NCBI RefSeq assembly: GCF_904848585.1 | Contig: NZ_CAJHCR010000006.1 | Coordinates: 186,001-250,000 of the forward strand | Length of the DNA stretch: 64,000 nt | From: Paraburkholderia kirstenboschensis | GTDB lineage: Bacteria; Pseudomonadota; Gammaproteobacteria; Burkholderiales; Burkholderiaceae | Direction of reading: 5' to 3' | Shown: positions 43,687 to 52,781 of the stretch, piece after piece | How the letters are laid out: every line of letters begins with the position of its first letter | Numbering within the stretch: position 1 is the stretch's first letter | Translations under genes and position numbers: made by a program | Notes under the pieces: generated by a model | What the model saw: the letters and a program-made list of their open reading frames with translations, nothing else | Told to the model about the DNA's origin: nothing | Database searches by the model: none

Positions 43687-44265
43687 TCATGCGTGCCCGG
43701 CCTCGCCCGACAGCATGGACAGCGAAATGCCGAGCAGCGCGAGCGCGGCTTCGAGGCGCTCTTCGGCGGGCACGTCGAACACGATCTTCGGATCGGCCTC
43801 GACCGTCAGCCAGCCGTTTTTCGAAATCTCTTCTTCAAGCTGACCCGCGCCCCAGCCGGCGTGACCGAGCGTGAGCAGGAAACGCTCGGGACCCGTGCCG
43901 CTTGCAACCGCCTCGAGCACGTCTTTCGACGTGGTCATTTCGAGACCGCCCGGCACCGACATGGACGACGTATAAGTGTTGCCGTCTTTCGGGTCGTGCA
44001 GCACGAAGCCGCGCTCGGTTTGCACCGGGCCGCCGAAATACACGGGAACATGAAGGAGAGGCTCGATTTCGAGCTTGAGGTCGATGCGACTGAAGAGCGC
44101 TTCCAGATCGATATCGGTCGGCCGGTTGATCACGAGGCCGAGCGCGCCGCGCTCACTGTGATCGCAAAGGTAGACCACCGTTCCTGAAAACGTCGGATCC
44201 GCCATGTTGGGCATGGCGATCAGGAACTGGTTGGTCAGATTGATGCGATCGGTACTCTTGGACAT
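43687..44265 (-). CDS. YqgE/AlgH family protein
   Basis: The protein has 192 residues and starts MSKSTDRINLTNQFLIAM. The family segments PNMADPTFSGTVVYLCDHSERGALGLV and HAGWGAGQLEEEI are clear when read across the protein. The family (DUF179) has no settled biochemical function; AlgH has been linked to alginate regulation in Pseudomonas. It is almost always next to ruvX/yqgF, as here. An upstream gap of about 230 bp before the FimL-like gene may contain the promoter of the yqgE-ruvX-pyrR-pyrB-pyrX series. Confidence 0.92.
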   Translation of the reverse strand: MSKSTDRINLTNQFLIAMPNMADPTFSGTVVYLCDHSERGALGLVINRPTDIDLEALFSRIDLKLEIEPLLHVPVYFGGPVQTERGFVLHDPKDGNTYTSSMSVPGGLEMTTSKDVLEAVASGTGPERFLLTLGHAGWGAGQLEEEISKNGWLTVEADPKIVFDVPAEERLEAALALLGISLSMLSGEAGHA

Positions 44266-44493
44266 AGTTCGGATTTTAGCAAAGACGGTGCAGGATGGCG
44301 GGCTTCGAGCGTGGAACGGCGACGCGAGTCATGGAGCGTGCCGCGAGCCATCGACGGCGATTCATGTTGCACTCTATCACGCACGCGGGCCTTGCCACGG
44401 TGCAGTTTGGGCCTGCGCGCCTGCTTGCGGGCTCGCCTGCGTAGTTGCCTACCTGATGCGCTTCTTGCGCGGCCCTGGCGCTCCTGACGCGCG

Positions 44494-45903
44494 TTACGCG
44501 CCGCCCTGCTCGATCGACCGCGTAAGCGCGCTCAGCGCTGCGCCGCTGGCCGGCGGCGCCACGCCCGCCGCCACCTTGTGCAGCGTGGCGCGCAATGCCT
44601 CGGCCGCGCCTTCCAGCGCACTGGCCGCAGGTGCGTCGACGATCACGTGAGCACGCACCGCAGGCGTCGACACGCCGGCATGAGCGCGACGGCGCCACGC
44701 GAGTCCCAGCGCATCGGCTAGGAGCGCGACATGGCCGAGGCCGAGCGCGCAAGCTGCGGACCCGAGCCGGTACGCGGCGTCGCCAGCCTGCAGCGCTTCG
44801 CTCGGATCGGCCTTCTCAGGCTGGTCCGCGGCCCGCGCGTGTTCGGCAAGCGCGGAGATCGCGGCGTCGGCCGTTTGTAGAAAATCCTCGTACGCATGCG
44901 CGTTGACGCTCAGCACACCAAGTTCGCGTGTCAGTGAAGTGTGCGCGCCGAACGACTGCGCCTCCACCGCTCCGGCTTCCCAAAGCATTTCCGATGCCTG
45001 CGTGCCCGCGACGTGCCAATCGACGGTCAAGCCGTAGTCGTGCAGCACCTCGACCTGATCGGCGTCTTCTGCGGCGGCGCCGAACAGTGCGTAATCGCGC
45101 CACAGCAGCGCGAGGGTAGCTCGCACCAGCGAGCGCTGCGCGCGCTCGATGCCGCGCGCATGATCGGCTAGCGCGAGATTGCAACGCGCGTAAAAACGCC
45201 GCGCGTCGGGCTCACCCGCCGCGCGTCCGCTGACCCGCAATGCACGGGCGCAGGCCTTGGCAAGACGCCAGAAGTCATAGGGATCTGGACCGGCGAGCTC
45301 GGTGAACACCGCGTCGAGTTCGTCGAGCGCGGCGTTGGTGGCCGCGCGCGCCGCCACGCTGCCGGTATCCGGCTGCGAGCGCAGCACCGGGAGCAGCGCG
45401 CGTTCGTAGCGCGCACGCAGATGAGCCAACTGCTCGGCCGACTGTGCATGAAACGAAACGGGCGGCACGGGCCGCGCGGTCAGCGCGAGGTCTTCGAAAG
45501 CCACCGGAGAAGCAGTTGTGTGTTCGCCGAGATCGGCACACAACTCGCGGTAATGACTAAAGAGCGTGGGCGAGCAGGCGAGCTCGCGCAGATTGTGACG
45601 CTCGAGCGCCGCACGAAAGTCGCGTAGCGCGGCGCCAAACGCCGGCCGCACGTTCTCGGCCTCGGCCGGATCGCCTGCGGCCAGCGGCGAAAGGCGCACG
45701 AGCGCGTCGGCGAAACGCGTGGCACTCAGCCAGCCCGCGCTGCGCAGTGCGTGCGAGGCGCGCACAAGCGCGGTGGTGCAGCCGGTGTGCTGCTCGAACG
45801 CCAGCAGCGCTTCGGCCAGCGCAAGTTCCGCCGGGCGAACAGCGCCGCCGCGCGGGTTGGGCAATGCGTCGAAGGAAACAGGTGCTGCGGATCGAAGAGT
45901 CAT
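44494..45903 (-). CDS. Alanine-rich helical protein with degenerate HPt domain (FimL/ChpA N-terminus-like)
   Basis: The protein has 469 residues, is very rich in Ala and Arg, and is predicted to be almost fully helical. Near residues 375-400 the pattern AYRLGSAACALGLGHVALLADAL resembles the HPt motif of ChpA/PilL-type histidine phosphotransfer domains, but the phosphorylated His is absent. In other Burkholderiales, pil-chp chemotaxis genes lie between rubredoxin and yqgE, which is this position. It is thus probably a FimL-like protein or the remnant of ChpA after loss of the other pil-chp genes. Function in twitching or surface sensing is inferred. Confidence 0.6.
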   Translation of the reverse strand: MTLRSAAPVSFDALPNPRGGAVRPAELALAEALLAFEQHTGCTTALVRASHALRSAGWLSATRFADALVRLSPLAAGDPAEAENVRPAFGAALRDFRAALERHNLRELACSPTLFSHYRELCADLGEHTTASPVAFEDLALTARPVPPVSFHAQSAEQLAHLRARYERALLPVLRSQPDTGSVAARAATNAALDELDAVFTELAGPDPYDFWRLAKACARALRVSGRAAGEPDARRFYARCNLALADHARGIERAQRSLVRATLALLWRDYALFGAAAEDADQVEVLHDYGLTVDWHVAGTQASEMLWEAGAVEAQSFGAHTSLTRELGVLSVNAHAYEDFLQTADAAISALAEHARAADQPEKADPSEALQAGDAAYRLGSAACALGLGHVALLADALGLAWRRRAHAGVSTPAVRAHVIVDAPAASALEGAAEALRATLHKVAAGVAPPASGAALSALTRSIEQGGA

Positions 45904-45992
45904 GAGTTGGCGACGGAAAGTCGGCGGGCCGCCGTTGGGCGCCGCGCGCAGACTGAGCGCCTAACGCGCGGACCGGCAACTGAACAATGACA

Positions 45993-46049
45993 AATGCGCG
46001 ATGACAGCTGCACAGGGACAAATGCAGAACGACCAATGCGCCATGACAG
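45993..46049. repeat. Imperfect direct repeat near the rubredoxin gene
   Basis: AATGCGCGATGACAG at 45993-46007 recurs with one change at 46035-46049, 42 bp further on. The segment between has further AATGCA and ACAAATG echoes. It lies in the 244-bp gap between the FimL-like start and the rubredoxin stop and is probably a decayed tandem duplication. Confidence 0.4.
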
Positions 46050-46147
46050 ACTACGCAACGTCAACCTGCGGTTGGGACACGGCCAGCACGAGGACGTTCC
46101 GGCGCGATGCCACACCTCGGCGGGGCGACGCCGGCCGCCGTTCGACT

Positions 46148-46318
46148 TCAGATCTGGACCATCTCGAAGTCTTCCTTGCGCGCGCCGCACTCGGGGCACG
46201 TCCAGTTGATGGGAACGTCTTCCCAGCGCGTGCCCGGCGCAATGCCCTCGTCCGGCAAACCGGCTTCTTCGTCGTAAATCCAGCCGCAAATCAGGCACAT
46301 CCAGCTTTGATATTCCAT
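46148..46318 (-). CDS. rubA: Rubredoxin
   Basis: From the ATG at 46318 the protein has 56 residues, the standard size. Two CxxCG knuckles, CLICGW (about 8-13) and CPECGA (about 41-46), supply the four Cys ligands of a single iron. Between them lie IYDEEAG and the conserved GTRWEDVP. It carries electrons in the cytoplasm, for example to alkane hydroxylases or in oxidative stress; the partner here is unknown. An upstream frame extension exists but has no family support. It is divergent from thiD. Confidence 0.95.
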   Translation of the reverse strand: MEYQSWMCLICGWIYDEEAGLPDEGIAPGTRWEDVPINWTCPECGARKEDFEMVQI

Positions 46319-46603
46319 TCTTGTATCGCGTCGTGAAGTCCGGGGAAACAGGAGCCATGATGGTACCGTGTTGCCGCCCCAATGCCTAGCAATGGCAAAA
46401 GCCCTGTCCCTTTGTGCAACGACCTTCGGCAATGCTGGATGGGAAAAGTGCCGCTGCGTGCGGCGTCGCGCCACGGGTTAGCCCAGAAGCCGGGAGCGAA
46501 GCCACCCGCGATGCGAAAAAACGCCCCTGCGCCGTTTTAGGACGCATAATTGAGCCGCTTGCGCACTCACCGCGCCAAAAATACCGCTCCTTTGTAAATC
46601 TTC

Positions 46604-47464
46604 ATGCCCAGCGACACGCCCCCGATCGTCCTCACCTTCGGCCTCTCCGATCCTACCGGCGGCTCTGGCCTGCAAGCCGACCTGATGACACTTGCCAGCA
46701 TGGGCTGTCATGGCGTCTCCGTGCTTACCGGCTATACAGTGCGCGACTCGGCGAGCTGCGACGAAGTCAACGGGCTCGACCCAGAGGTTGTAGCGACCCA
46801 GGCGCGCATGCTGCTCGAGGACATGCCGATTGCAGCGTTCAAGGTGGGCGCCTGCACGCGCGCGGAAGTAGTGAGCGCGATCGCCGAAGTAGTAGCCGAT
46901 TACGACGATATTCCGCTGATTCTCGCCCCCGACTTCACACTCGACGACGAGCACGTGCTCGCCGCCGACGAACTGCGCGAAGCCATTGCCGACCTGCTCG
47001 CGCCGCAAACCACCTTGCTGGTCGCCGACTCGGCCACACTGCTCGCCCTCGCTCAGCCAGACGGCGACGCCGAAGCGCCGAGCCTCGACGCGGCGATCTC
47101 ACATCTGCTGTCGCAGGGCTGCGAATACATTTTGTCGACGGAAACCGGCACGCACCGGCTGGTCAATACGCTTTTCAGCGAAGACGGCCAGTTGCGCCAG
47201 GACATGTGGGACCGCGGCAGCCATCGCATCATGGGCTTGACGGATACGCTCGGCTCGGCCATCGCGGCACTCCTCGCCAATGGTCAGGAACCGGCGGAGG
47301 CCGTTCGCGAGGCTCAGGAGTATCTGTACCAGGCGGTGCGCGCCGCGTTCCGACCGGGCATGGGCGCGTATATGCCGGACCGGTTCTTCTGGGCTCGTAG
47401 CAGCGACGACGACACGCCGCCCACTGCCGGCAAGGACGCGGCGCCTGGGGAAGCGAGGCACTGA
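46604..47464 (+). CDS. thiD: Hydroxymethylpyrimidine/phosphomethylpyrimidine kinase
   Basis: This 286-residue ribokinase-fold protein begins with VLTFGLSDPTGGSGLQADLMT (read in two halves), the HMP-binding region of ThiD. The C-terminal anion-hole motif is GLTDTLGSAIAALL rather than the usual GTGCTLSAA, so the catalytic Cys of the Escherichia coli enzyme is Asp here, as in PdxK-like kinases. It phosphorylates HMP and HMP-P for thiamine synthesis. The last 25 residues are polar and non-conserved. A 9-bp minisatellite starts 26 bp behind its stop. Confidence 0.88.
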   Translation: MPSDTPPIVLTFGLSDPTGGSGLQADLMTLASMGCHGVSVLTGYTVRDSASCDEVNGLDPEVVATQARMLLEDMPIAAFKVGACTRAEVVSAIAEVVADYDDIPLILAPDFTLDDEHVLAADELREAIADLLAPQTTLLVADSATLLALAQPDGDAEAPSLDAAISHLLSQGCEYILSTETGTHRLVNTLFSEDGQLRQDMWDRGSHRIMGLTDTLGSAIAALLANGQEPAEAVREAQEYLYQAVRAAFRPGMGAYMPDRFFWARSSDDDTPPTAGKDAAPGEARH

Positions 47465-47490
47465 GGTACGTCGGGGTGACTGTGCGCGGA

Positions 47491-47625
47491 TGTGGCGCGT
47501 GTGGCGCGTGTGGCGCGTGTGGCGCGTGTGGCGCGTGTGGCGCGTGTGGCGCGTGTGGCGCGTGTGGCGCGTGTGGCGCGTGTGGCGCGTGTGGCGCGTG
47601 TGGTGCGTGTGGTGCGTGTGGTGCG
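47491..47625 (+). repeat. 9-bp tandem minisatellite, 15 copies
   Basis: Fifteen head-to-tail copies of a 9-bp unit are present. The first twelve are TGTGGCGCG and the last three are TGTGGTGCG. The unit is a multiple of three, so all rightward frames stay open and a frame of (Gly-Ala-Cys)n can be read. No start, ribosome site or homology suggests that it is translated. The perfect units point to recent expansion, so copy number probably varies between strains. Confidence 0.95.
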
Positions 47626-47887
47626 TTGGCGCGCCTCGTGCAAACCAGGCGCCTGCAATCGCTATGTCGCTCGTAGCAGGCTTCTTGAGCAAATTCCGAG
47701 GAACACGGAGGTGCTCCCGCCGAATCATCCCTCCATGCCCCATCTAGTCATTGCATAGCGCTCCCGCGTAACGCCGCCTGGCGCGCCCGACGGCTTCCAC
47801 GTCGCACTCGCCCACTCCGCCGAGGCATTGCCACGACGCGTGGCGTATGTCGTCAACGCTGACACTGCGTTTAAGTCCTTCTGGAAC

Positions 47888-48505
47888 ATGACCATGGAAC
47901 TGCCCCGCGGCCTTGTGCAGCCCATCCACGGCGCGAGCACGCTTGCGGACAGGATGCGACTCCTCCGTCAGAAGCCTCTCACGATCTGGCTGACCGGCCT
48001 GCCGGGAGCAGGCAAGTCGACCATTGCGTCCGAACTCGAACGGCAACTCGTTTCGCAAGGCCTGGCCTGCTACGTACTCGACGGCGACAGCATTCGCCAC
48101 GGCTTGGGCAGCGACCTCGACTTCAGCCAGCAGGGCCGCCACGAAAACATCCGTCGCGTCGCACATGTCGCCCAGTTGATGAACGACGCAGGCCTCATCG
48201 TTATTACCGCACTCATCTCGCCGATGCAGGCCGACCGGGCGATGGCGCGCGATATCGTGGGCGCCGGCAATTTCATTGAGACTTACCTGTCGGCACCATT
48301 CGCAATATGTGCGCGCCGCGACCCCAAAGGTCTCTACGCAAAGGCTCTGGCCGGCGAGATTGCGTCGTTCACCGGCGTATCAGCGCCCTATGAAGTACCG
48401 CTCGATCCGGATCTCGTGATCGACACTGCAACGTTGACGCCGAGTGAGAGCGTTGCAGACATCGTCGCGTACTTGCGTGAGAACTGTCTTGCGCTTCTCG
48501 CATAA
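47888..48505 (+). CDS. cysC: Adenylylsulfate kinase
   Basis: From the ATG at 47888 the protein has 205 residues, as usual for CysC; a TTG at 47828 is less likely. It has the P-loop WLTGLPGAGKSTIA (about 35-48), LDGDSIRHGL, GRHENIRRVAHVAQLMNDAG and ITALISPMQADR, all standard APS-kinase motifs. It phosphorylates APS to PAPS, the sulfate donor. No cysDN, cysH or sulfotransferase gene is adjacent, so it is an orphan. A role in glycan sulfation is possible given the polysaccharide genes nearby, but it could simply serve assimilation. Confidence 0.9.
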   Translation: MTMELPRGLVQPIHGASTLADRMRLLRQKPLTIWLTGLPGAGKSTIASELERQLVSQGLACYVLDGDSIRHGLGSDLDFSQQGRHENIRRVAHVAQLMNDAGLIVITALISPMQADRAMARDIVGAGNFIETYLSAPFAICARRDPKGLYAKALAGEIASFTGVSAPYEVPLDPDLVIDTATLTPSESVADIVAYLRENCLALLA

Positions 48506-50461
48506 ATGTTTTGCCAATCGCTGTGTTGGCGACATCGGCAGTACTAACGTTGGCTTACGCCCGAACGGCAGATGGTGGCTCTCCGAGCTTAAAGTGAGCA
48601 TTGATCCTATATCGTCATGACACTTGCAGCTCTGAGGTGGTGACGATGCGCTCTGCCTATGCCGCCCCATTCTCTGCTCGCCGAGACGCCGGGTTCAGCC
48701 GATATATCGGCCGACGCTTGCAACTCACGCGATGCGGCTCATTTGTGGGGATTCCAGCCTCTCGATGCTTCTAAAGCATTAAGGCGTCACCTGCCCGCAT
48801 GTCAGATCGTCTTACGGCTTGCCGTTCAAATCTATCATTGGGCCCGGCACACTGAATGCACAGAGAGGCTCACGTGTTGCGAGATGGCGCGAGGTCGGGC
48901 ATTACAAACCGACGGTCGCGCGATGGCGCAATTTTAAATTGACTTCGGCGGTGCAGAAAAAATCTGATATTGATCGATCTCCGCCTTCTTTCCGACCATC
49001 TCGGACATTATCTTGTCGGAATAAAGCGCTCAACCGACAAGCTTCGGCTAGTTTGATTTAGTGATTGAACGGCGACAACGCCGCAGAAACGCGCTTTGTC
49101 GGCCCGGTCAAAGGGTGAGAGAAGCGGAATAGGTTTGGCGTATCGTAGAATCGGTTAGCAGTCCATTCAATAATAAGCGTTCGTCACATACACGTTGCGC
49201 CGGCCATTTCCACATTAATGCATCGATGAAACCAGGGTTTAAAACCATCGATTGTTTTCTCCTGAATTGATTCGGTAAAAATTGCGAACTCCTAAGCGCT
49301 CGCGCCGAAGCTTCAGTTCACGATAAAAAATAACCGGCCCACAAATGACCGTCGCGTCGCGTGAGATTGGAATGATCACGGCCTCCGCGAAGATCAGCAT
49401 CGTCCTCTTAGAGGTGCATTGCGCGGCAACGGTGAACGACACAGATCGATGTCCGTTCAGGACGAGGCGCGGGCGTCCTTGCTGTCCGACAAAGTCGAAA
49501 ACCGTCGTTGCGGGGAGGCCAGGGGCGACGGCTATTCTCGTGGCCGCACATTTAAGCAGTACTATAAAAGGGTCGAGTCCCGAAAAGATCAGCAGGGATA
49601 TCCCGTAATTAACCGAAGAAAGCATAAGACGTTCGCGAGTCGCGAAATTGGCCGAAAAGATCTTGCTATGTGGCCGAGGTCGGCGAAATTTACTATAGAT
49701 TTCCGCGCCTTACGGGTATTATTTACCCCGGTCGCCCAGCAAGTATGGATTTTTTGCCGATCGCTGCCGTGCGCGTCTCGGGTGAAACGTTTGCGAGCAC
49801 CGGCGGTAAGGGGTCCTGGATGCTTGGGGCCGCTAAAAAGGGTGGAAGACACACCGTGGGCAGATCATTCGACCCCTGATGCTGAATTGGAATCAACGTC
49901 TACACCGTGCAGGAATATGTCGTTCGGAATTTTTTAGGCGTCCTAACGGATGACTTCCCCCTGCTGCCGTTCAACCGTTAAACGCGCCAAGTAATTCCTG
50001 TTTGGACTTTATTAGGGCTACGCAGGCTTTTCGGCGTAGTCGAACTGCTCGTAACGCATTCGACCGCCAAGCCGGGTGCCCACTACCGTAGTTGCAAGAA
50101 ATCGCTGTACAAGTTACCGAATCGAGCGGGCTGCTCACGCTTGTAGCGAACGTTTGCTTTAAACACGACAGGGTCTTCGACCATCTTCGGGTCGGCGTCC
50201 GTTCGCCTGTAATTAATGGCGCGCTAGTGAGTGCTTCATTAGTCGCGGATCTATCCGCTCTAAGGATATTCGCGTCAGCAAACGTTTCACTTGAGCTTAC
50301 CGAACGGCACTGCTCCATTCAAAAGAAGCAAAATAATTTGCTCGTCCGTCAGTAGACCTAACTAGCGCGTGCCCTGATTGGCGCGCATCTATTTACTCGA
50401 AGCGCCATAAACATTTGGGGTTTCTTATCGAGATTTTTTCTCGACAGCGGAATTATTTACC
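48506..50461. other. Long low-G+C stretch without a supportable gene
   Basis: Almost 2 kb contains only short overlapping open frames without family motifs or good starts. Base composition drifts lower than in the flanking genes, with AT-rich runs around 48940-49060 and 49200-49340. A small hairpin (TCGAGA-TTTTT-TCTCGA, 50428-50444) lies just before the next gene. The stretch probably holds regulatory sequence for the exported protein gene at 50462 and decayed DNA of foreign origin. Confidence 0.5.
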
Positions 50462-52027
50462 ATGCTAAAACGACGTCAATTTATTAGCGGCCTTGCGGCT
50501 ATCGGTGGAAGCTACCTGTTGAGCGCGTGTGGTGGCGGCGGCGCAGACGGTGGCGACAACAGCAGTGGATCGGCCGCTACGGAGGCCAAAGCGCATGCCG
50601 CCGCTTCTGCAAACGGCACCGCCATTCCTCCGGCAAGCTCAATCACAGACAGCACCGGCGCGGTCTGGACTCTATCAGGCGGCGTGGTGTACAGGAACGG
50701 CGCGAAAGCCGGCAATACCTACAACGTAACGCTGATCAGTTACTACGGCAACACCATCTATTCTTGCGGCACCGGCGGCCAGTACTACGCGTGGAACGGG
50801 TCCGGATGGGTAGCGTCCCTCGACCCCCGCATGGGAGGCACGTCGGCTGAAGGCACCACGCTGCCCGCTTCGCCCTACATCATCGACAGAGCGAACGACG
50901 TATGGACGCTTGTGAATGGCGTGGTCTACCGCAACGGCGCAACCGTGGGTAACACGTACAACGTGTCCTTGGTCCTCTGGTACGGCGGCAAGATCTGGCT
51001 TTGCGGCACGGGTGGTCAGTTCTATGTGAACGTAGACCAGCGGAACCTGAAAGCGCAATGGCTGCCCTCGTCCGACCCGCGCATTGCTGCGGCGCCTGCT
51101 GCCGGCATGTTCTACGGTGTCAACGGACACTTTGACTACACCTACACCCCAGCCCAGCTCGTATCGCTCGTCAAGGGCATGGGCTGCACGACATATCGCG
51201 TAGGTTGCACGGCCCAACCGAATCAGATCTACGCAGTGACCAAGATCGCGCAGGCTTTCCAAAGTGCCGGCCTCAAGCTGTTCGTGCTGATCAACCAAGG
51301 CGTCACGGATGCCAACGGTAGGCTCTACGCGAACGAAGTTGCGGCTTACCTGGACAACATGGCAGGTGCGAAGACGATCGCCACAGCACTGGCGCCGTAT
51401 GGCGTGACGATGTACGAATGCGGCAACGAACTGACGCGCCAGGACGCCACCGTAGTTGACTTCTCGTACGCCGGCGCGTTGGCCGTGGACTTCAATAACA
51501 CCAACTGGCCGATCATGCGCGGTGCAATGCGCGGCATGATCGACGGTGTGAAGTCGATCCAGCCAACGGCCAAATGCGGTATCAACTTCTGCGTGGCGGA
51601 CATCGGCGCGGCAGACGCGCTGTGGGAAGGAATGCAACCCGACGGCACCAGCGGCCACCAGCCGTTGCGCTGGGACATTACCACGTGGCACAACTACGCT
51701 GCGTATGGCGACATTTTCGCCATTGGCAGCGACGGTAAGGGTCCGGCGTTCGACTTGCCGACGTATTGCAAGGCTCGCTATGGCGTGCCGTTCATGATCA
51801 CCGAATGGAACACGGGTCCGGAAGAGACGGAAAGCTCCCGTGCGAGCTACATCACGTCGCAGCTGACCGAGTTCTATGCGGCGCGCAAAACGCACAACAT
51901 CCAGTCGGTGATGTATTACGTGCTCGATAGTGGCAATAACACCTACGGCATCATGATCAACGGTACGCCGATCAGTCAGCCCTACAATGCTTTCACTGCG
52001 TTCACGTCCGCCCACCCGGACAATTAA
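50462..52027 (+). CDS. Exported lipoprotein with duplicated beta-type domain and clan GH-A glycosidase-like domain
   Basis: The protein has 521 residues. The N-terminus combines a twin-arginine-like KRRQFISG with a lipobox LLSAC (about 19-23), so it is probably lipid-anchored. Two related repeats follow (about 60-125 and 138-200): VWTLSGGVVYRNGAKAGNTYN and then VWTLVNGVVYRNGATVGNTYN. Each ends in a CGTGGQ.Y strand. From about 215 a TIM-barrel domain has YECGNE (Glu near 321, acid/base) and MITEWN (Glu near 448, nucleophile), the clan GH-A layout. It may cut or bind the organism's own polysaccharide. The GH family cannot be assigned. Confidence 0.75.
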   Translation: MLKRRQFISGLAAIGGSYLLSACGGGGADGGDNSSGSAATEAKAHAAASANGTAIPPASSITDSTGAVWTLSGGVVYRNGAKAGNTYNVTLISYYGNTIYSCGTGGQYYAWNGSGWVASLDPRMGGTSAEGTTLPASPYIIDRANDVWTLVNGVVYRNGATVGNTYNVSLVLWYGGKIWLCGTGGQFYVNVDQRNLKAQWLPSSDPRIAAAPAAGMFYGVNGHFDYTYTPAQLVSLVKGMGCTTYRVGCTAQPNQIYAVTKIAQAFQSAGLKLFVLINQGVTDANGRLYANEVAAYLDNMAGAKTIATALAPYGVTMYECGNELTRQDATVVDFSYAGALAVDFNNTNWPIMRGAMRGMIDGVKSIQPTAKCGINFCVADIGAADALWEGMQPDGTSGHQPLRWDITTWHNYAAYGDIFAIGSDGKGPAFDLPTYCKARYGVPFMITEWNTGPEETESSRASYITSQLTEFYAARKTHNIQSVMYYVLDSGNNTYGIMINGTPISQPYNAFTAFTSAHPDN

Positions 52028-52072
52028 GTGCAGAGCGCTTAGCATTCGAATCTGCTTGATCCAGCTGTAAAA

Positions 52073-52111
52073 CGAACGTCGCCTCTTCGCCTAACGAAGA
52101 GGCGACGTTCG
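52073..52111 (+). terminator. Strong hairpin terminator after the exported glycosidase-like gene
   Basis: A perfect 17-bp inverted repeat (CGAACGTCGCCTCTTCG, loop CCTAA) lies 46 bp behind the stop at 52027. It is followed by CATTTCT, so the U-tract is short. The stem is strong enough to act as a terminator or 3' stabiliser. Confidence 0.75.
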
Positions 52112-52781
52112 CATTTCTACGCTACCCCTTAGAGCGCGTTATTCCGCAGCGCCGTGAGTCGCACATTTCCCTACTTTGCCGGAACGGCCGTTGCGATCGC
52201 CGGCGACCGTGGCAAGAGCCCGATGTTTTGTACATGAGCGCGCTAACCGTCGGACTCGCCCCTTCGATTACGCCTATTTGCCCGGTCGCGCCAACGCTCC
52301 GGGCACAATCCCGGACCCCGCGCCGTGTACTGAAAGAAAGACACAACAACAGCAGCGATCGCGGTCGCATACGGCACCACGATTCTTGCCTCCAACAACC
52401 TGACTTCGACGCGGACGGCGTCTTCGTCACTCGTCGACGACAATTCCGGCCGCGCTGGCATATCGTCGATGCCCGGCCGAGGCAACGCATCCGTGCTGAG
52501 CAGGCAGCGCGCACCAGCCAACAGACGCAGATCGGATCAAGCGCCTGAGGCGAAATCCGCTGTTATTCAGCATTTTGCGACTGTATCGCCCGACTTTGCG
52601 CCGCACTGGCCTTTTTCGCCGAACTGCCACCTAACATCCTCCGAAAAGGGCCATTAGCGAATGACGTGTGACGAGGCGTGTCCGAACACGGTCGACGCAC
52701 AGGCGGCTACTACGGCAAAGCGAGTGTTACATACAGTCTGCGGGCAACGCAGACGCCCTGGCATCTATATTTGGAGTCACA
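52112..52781. other. Intergenic stretch before the FkbM gene
   Basis: No supportable gene is present. A leftward frame around 52243-52521 includes a short hydrophobic segment (VVPYATAIAAVVVSFFQYTA) and could be debris of a membrane-protein gene, but it lacks a start and any recognisable motif. The promoter for the FkbM methyltransferase should lie here; none is obvious. Confidence 0.45.

Noticed and set aside
47491..47625. CRISPR array
   Set aside because: Units are contiguous 9-bp copies without spacers, so it is a tandem repeat. No CRISPR array was found anywhere in the window.
47476..47676. Small (Gly-Ala-Cys)n protein across the minisatellite
   Set aside because: The open frame is forced by the 9-bp repeat; there is no ribosome site or conservation argument.
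49239..49625. Leftward 128-codon frame in the gene desert
   Set aside because: Weak hydrophobic pattern only, no ribosome site and no known domain; judged chance.
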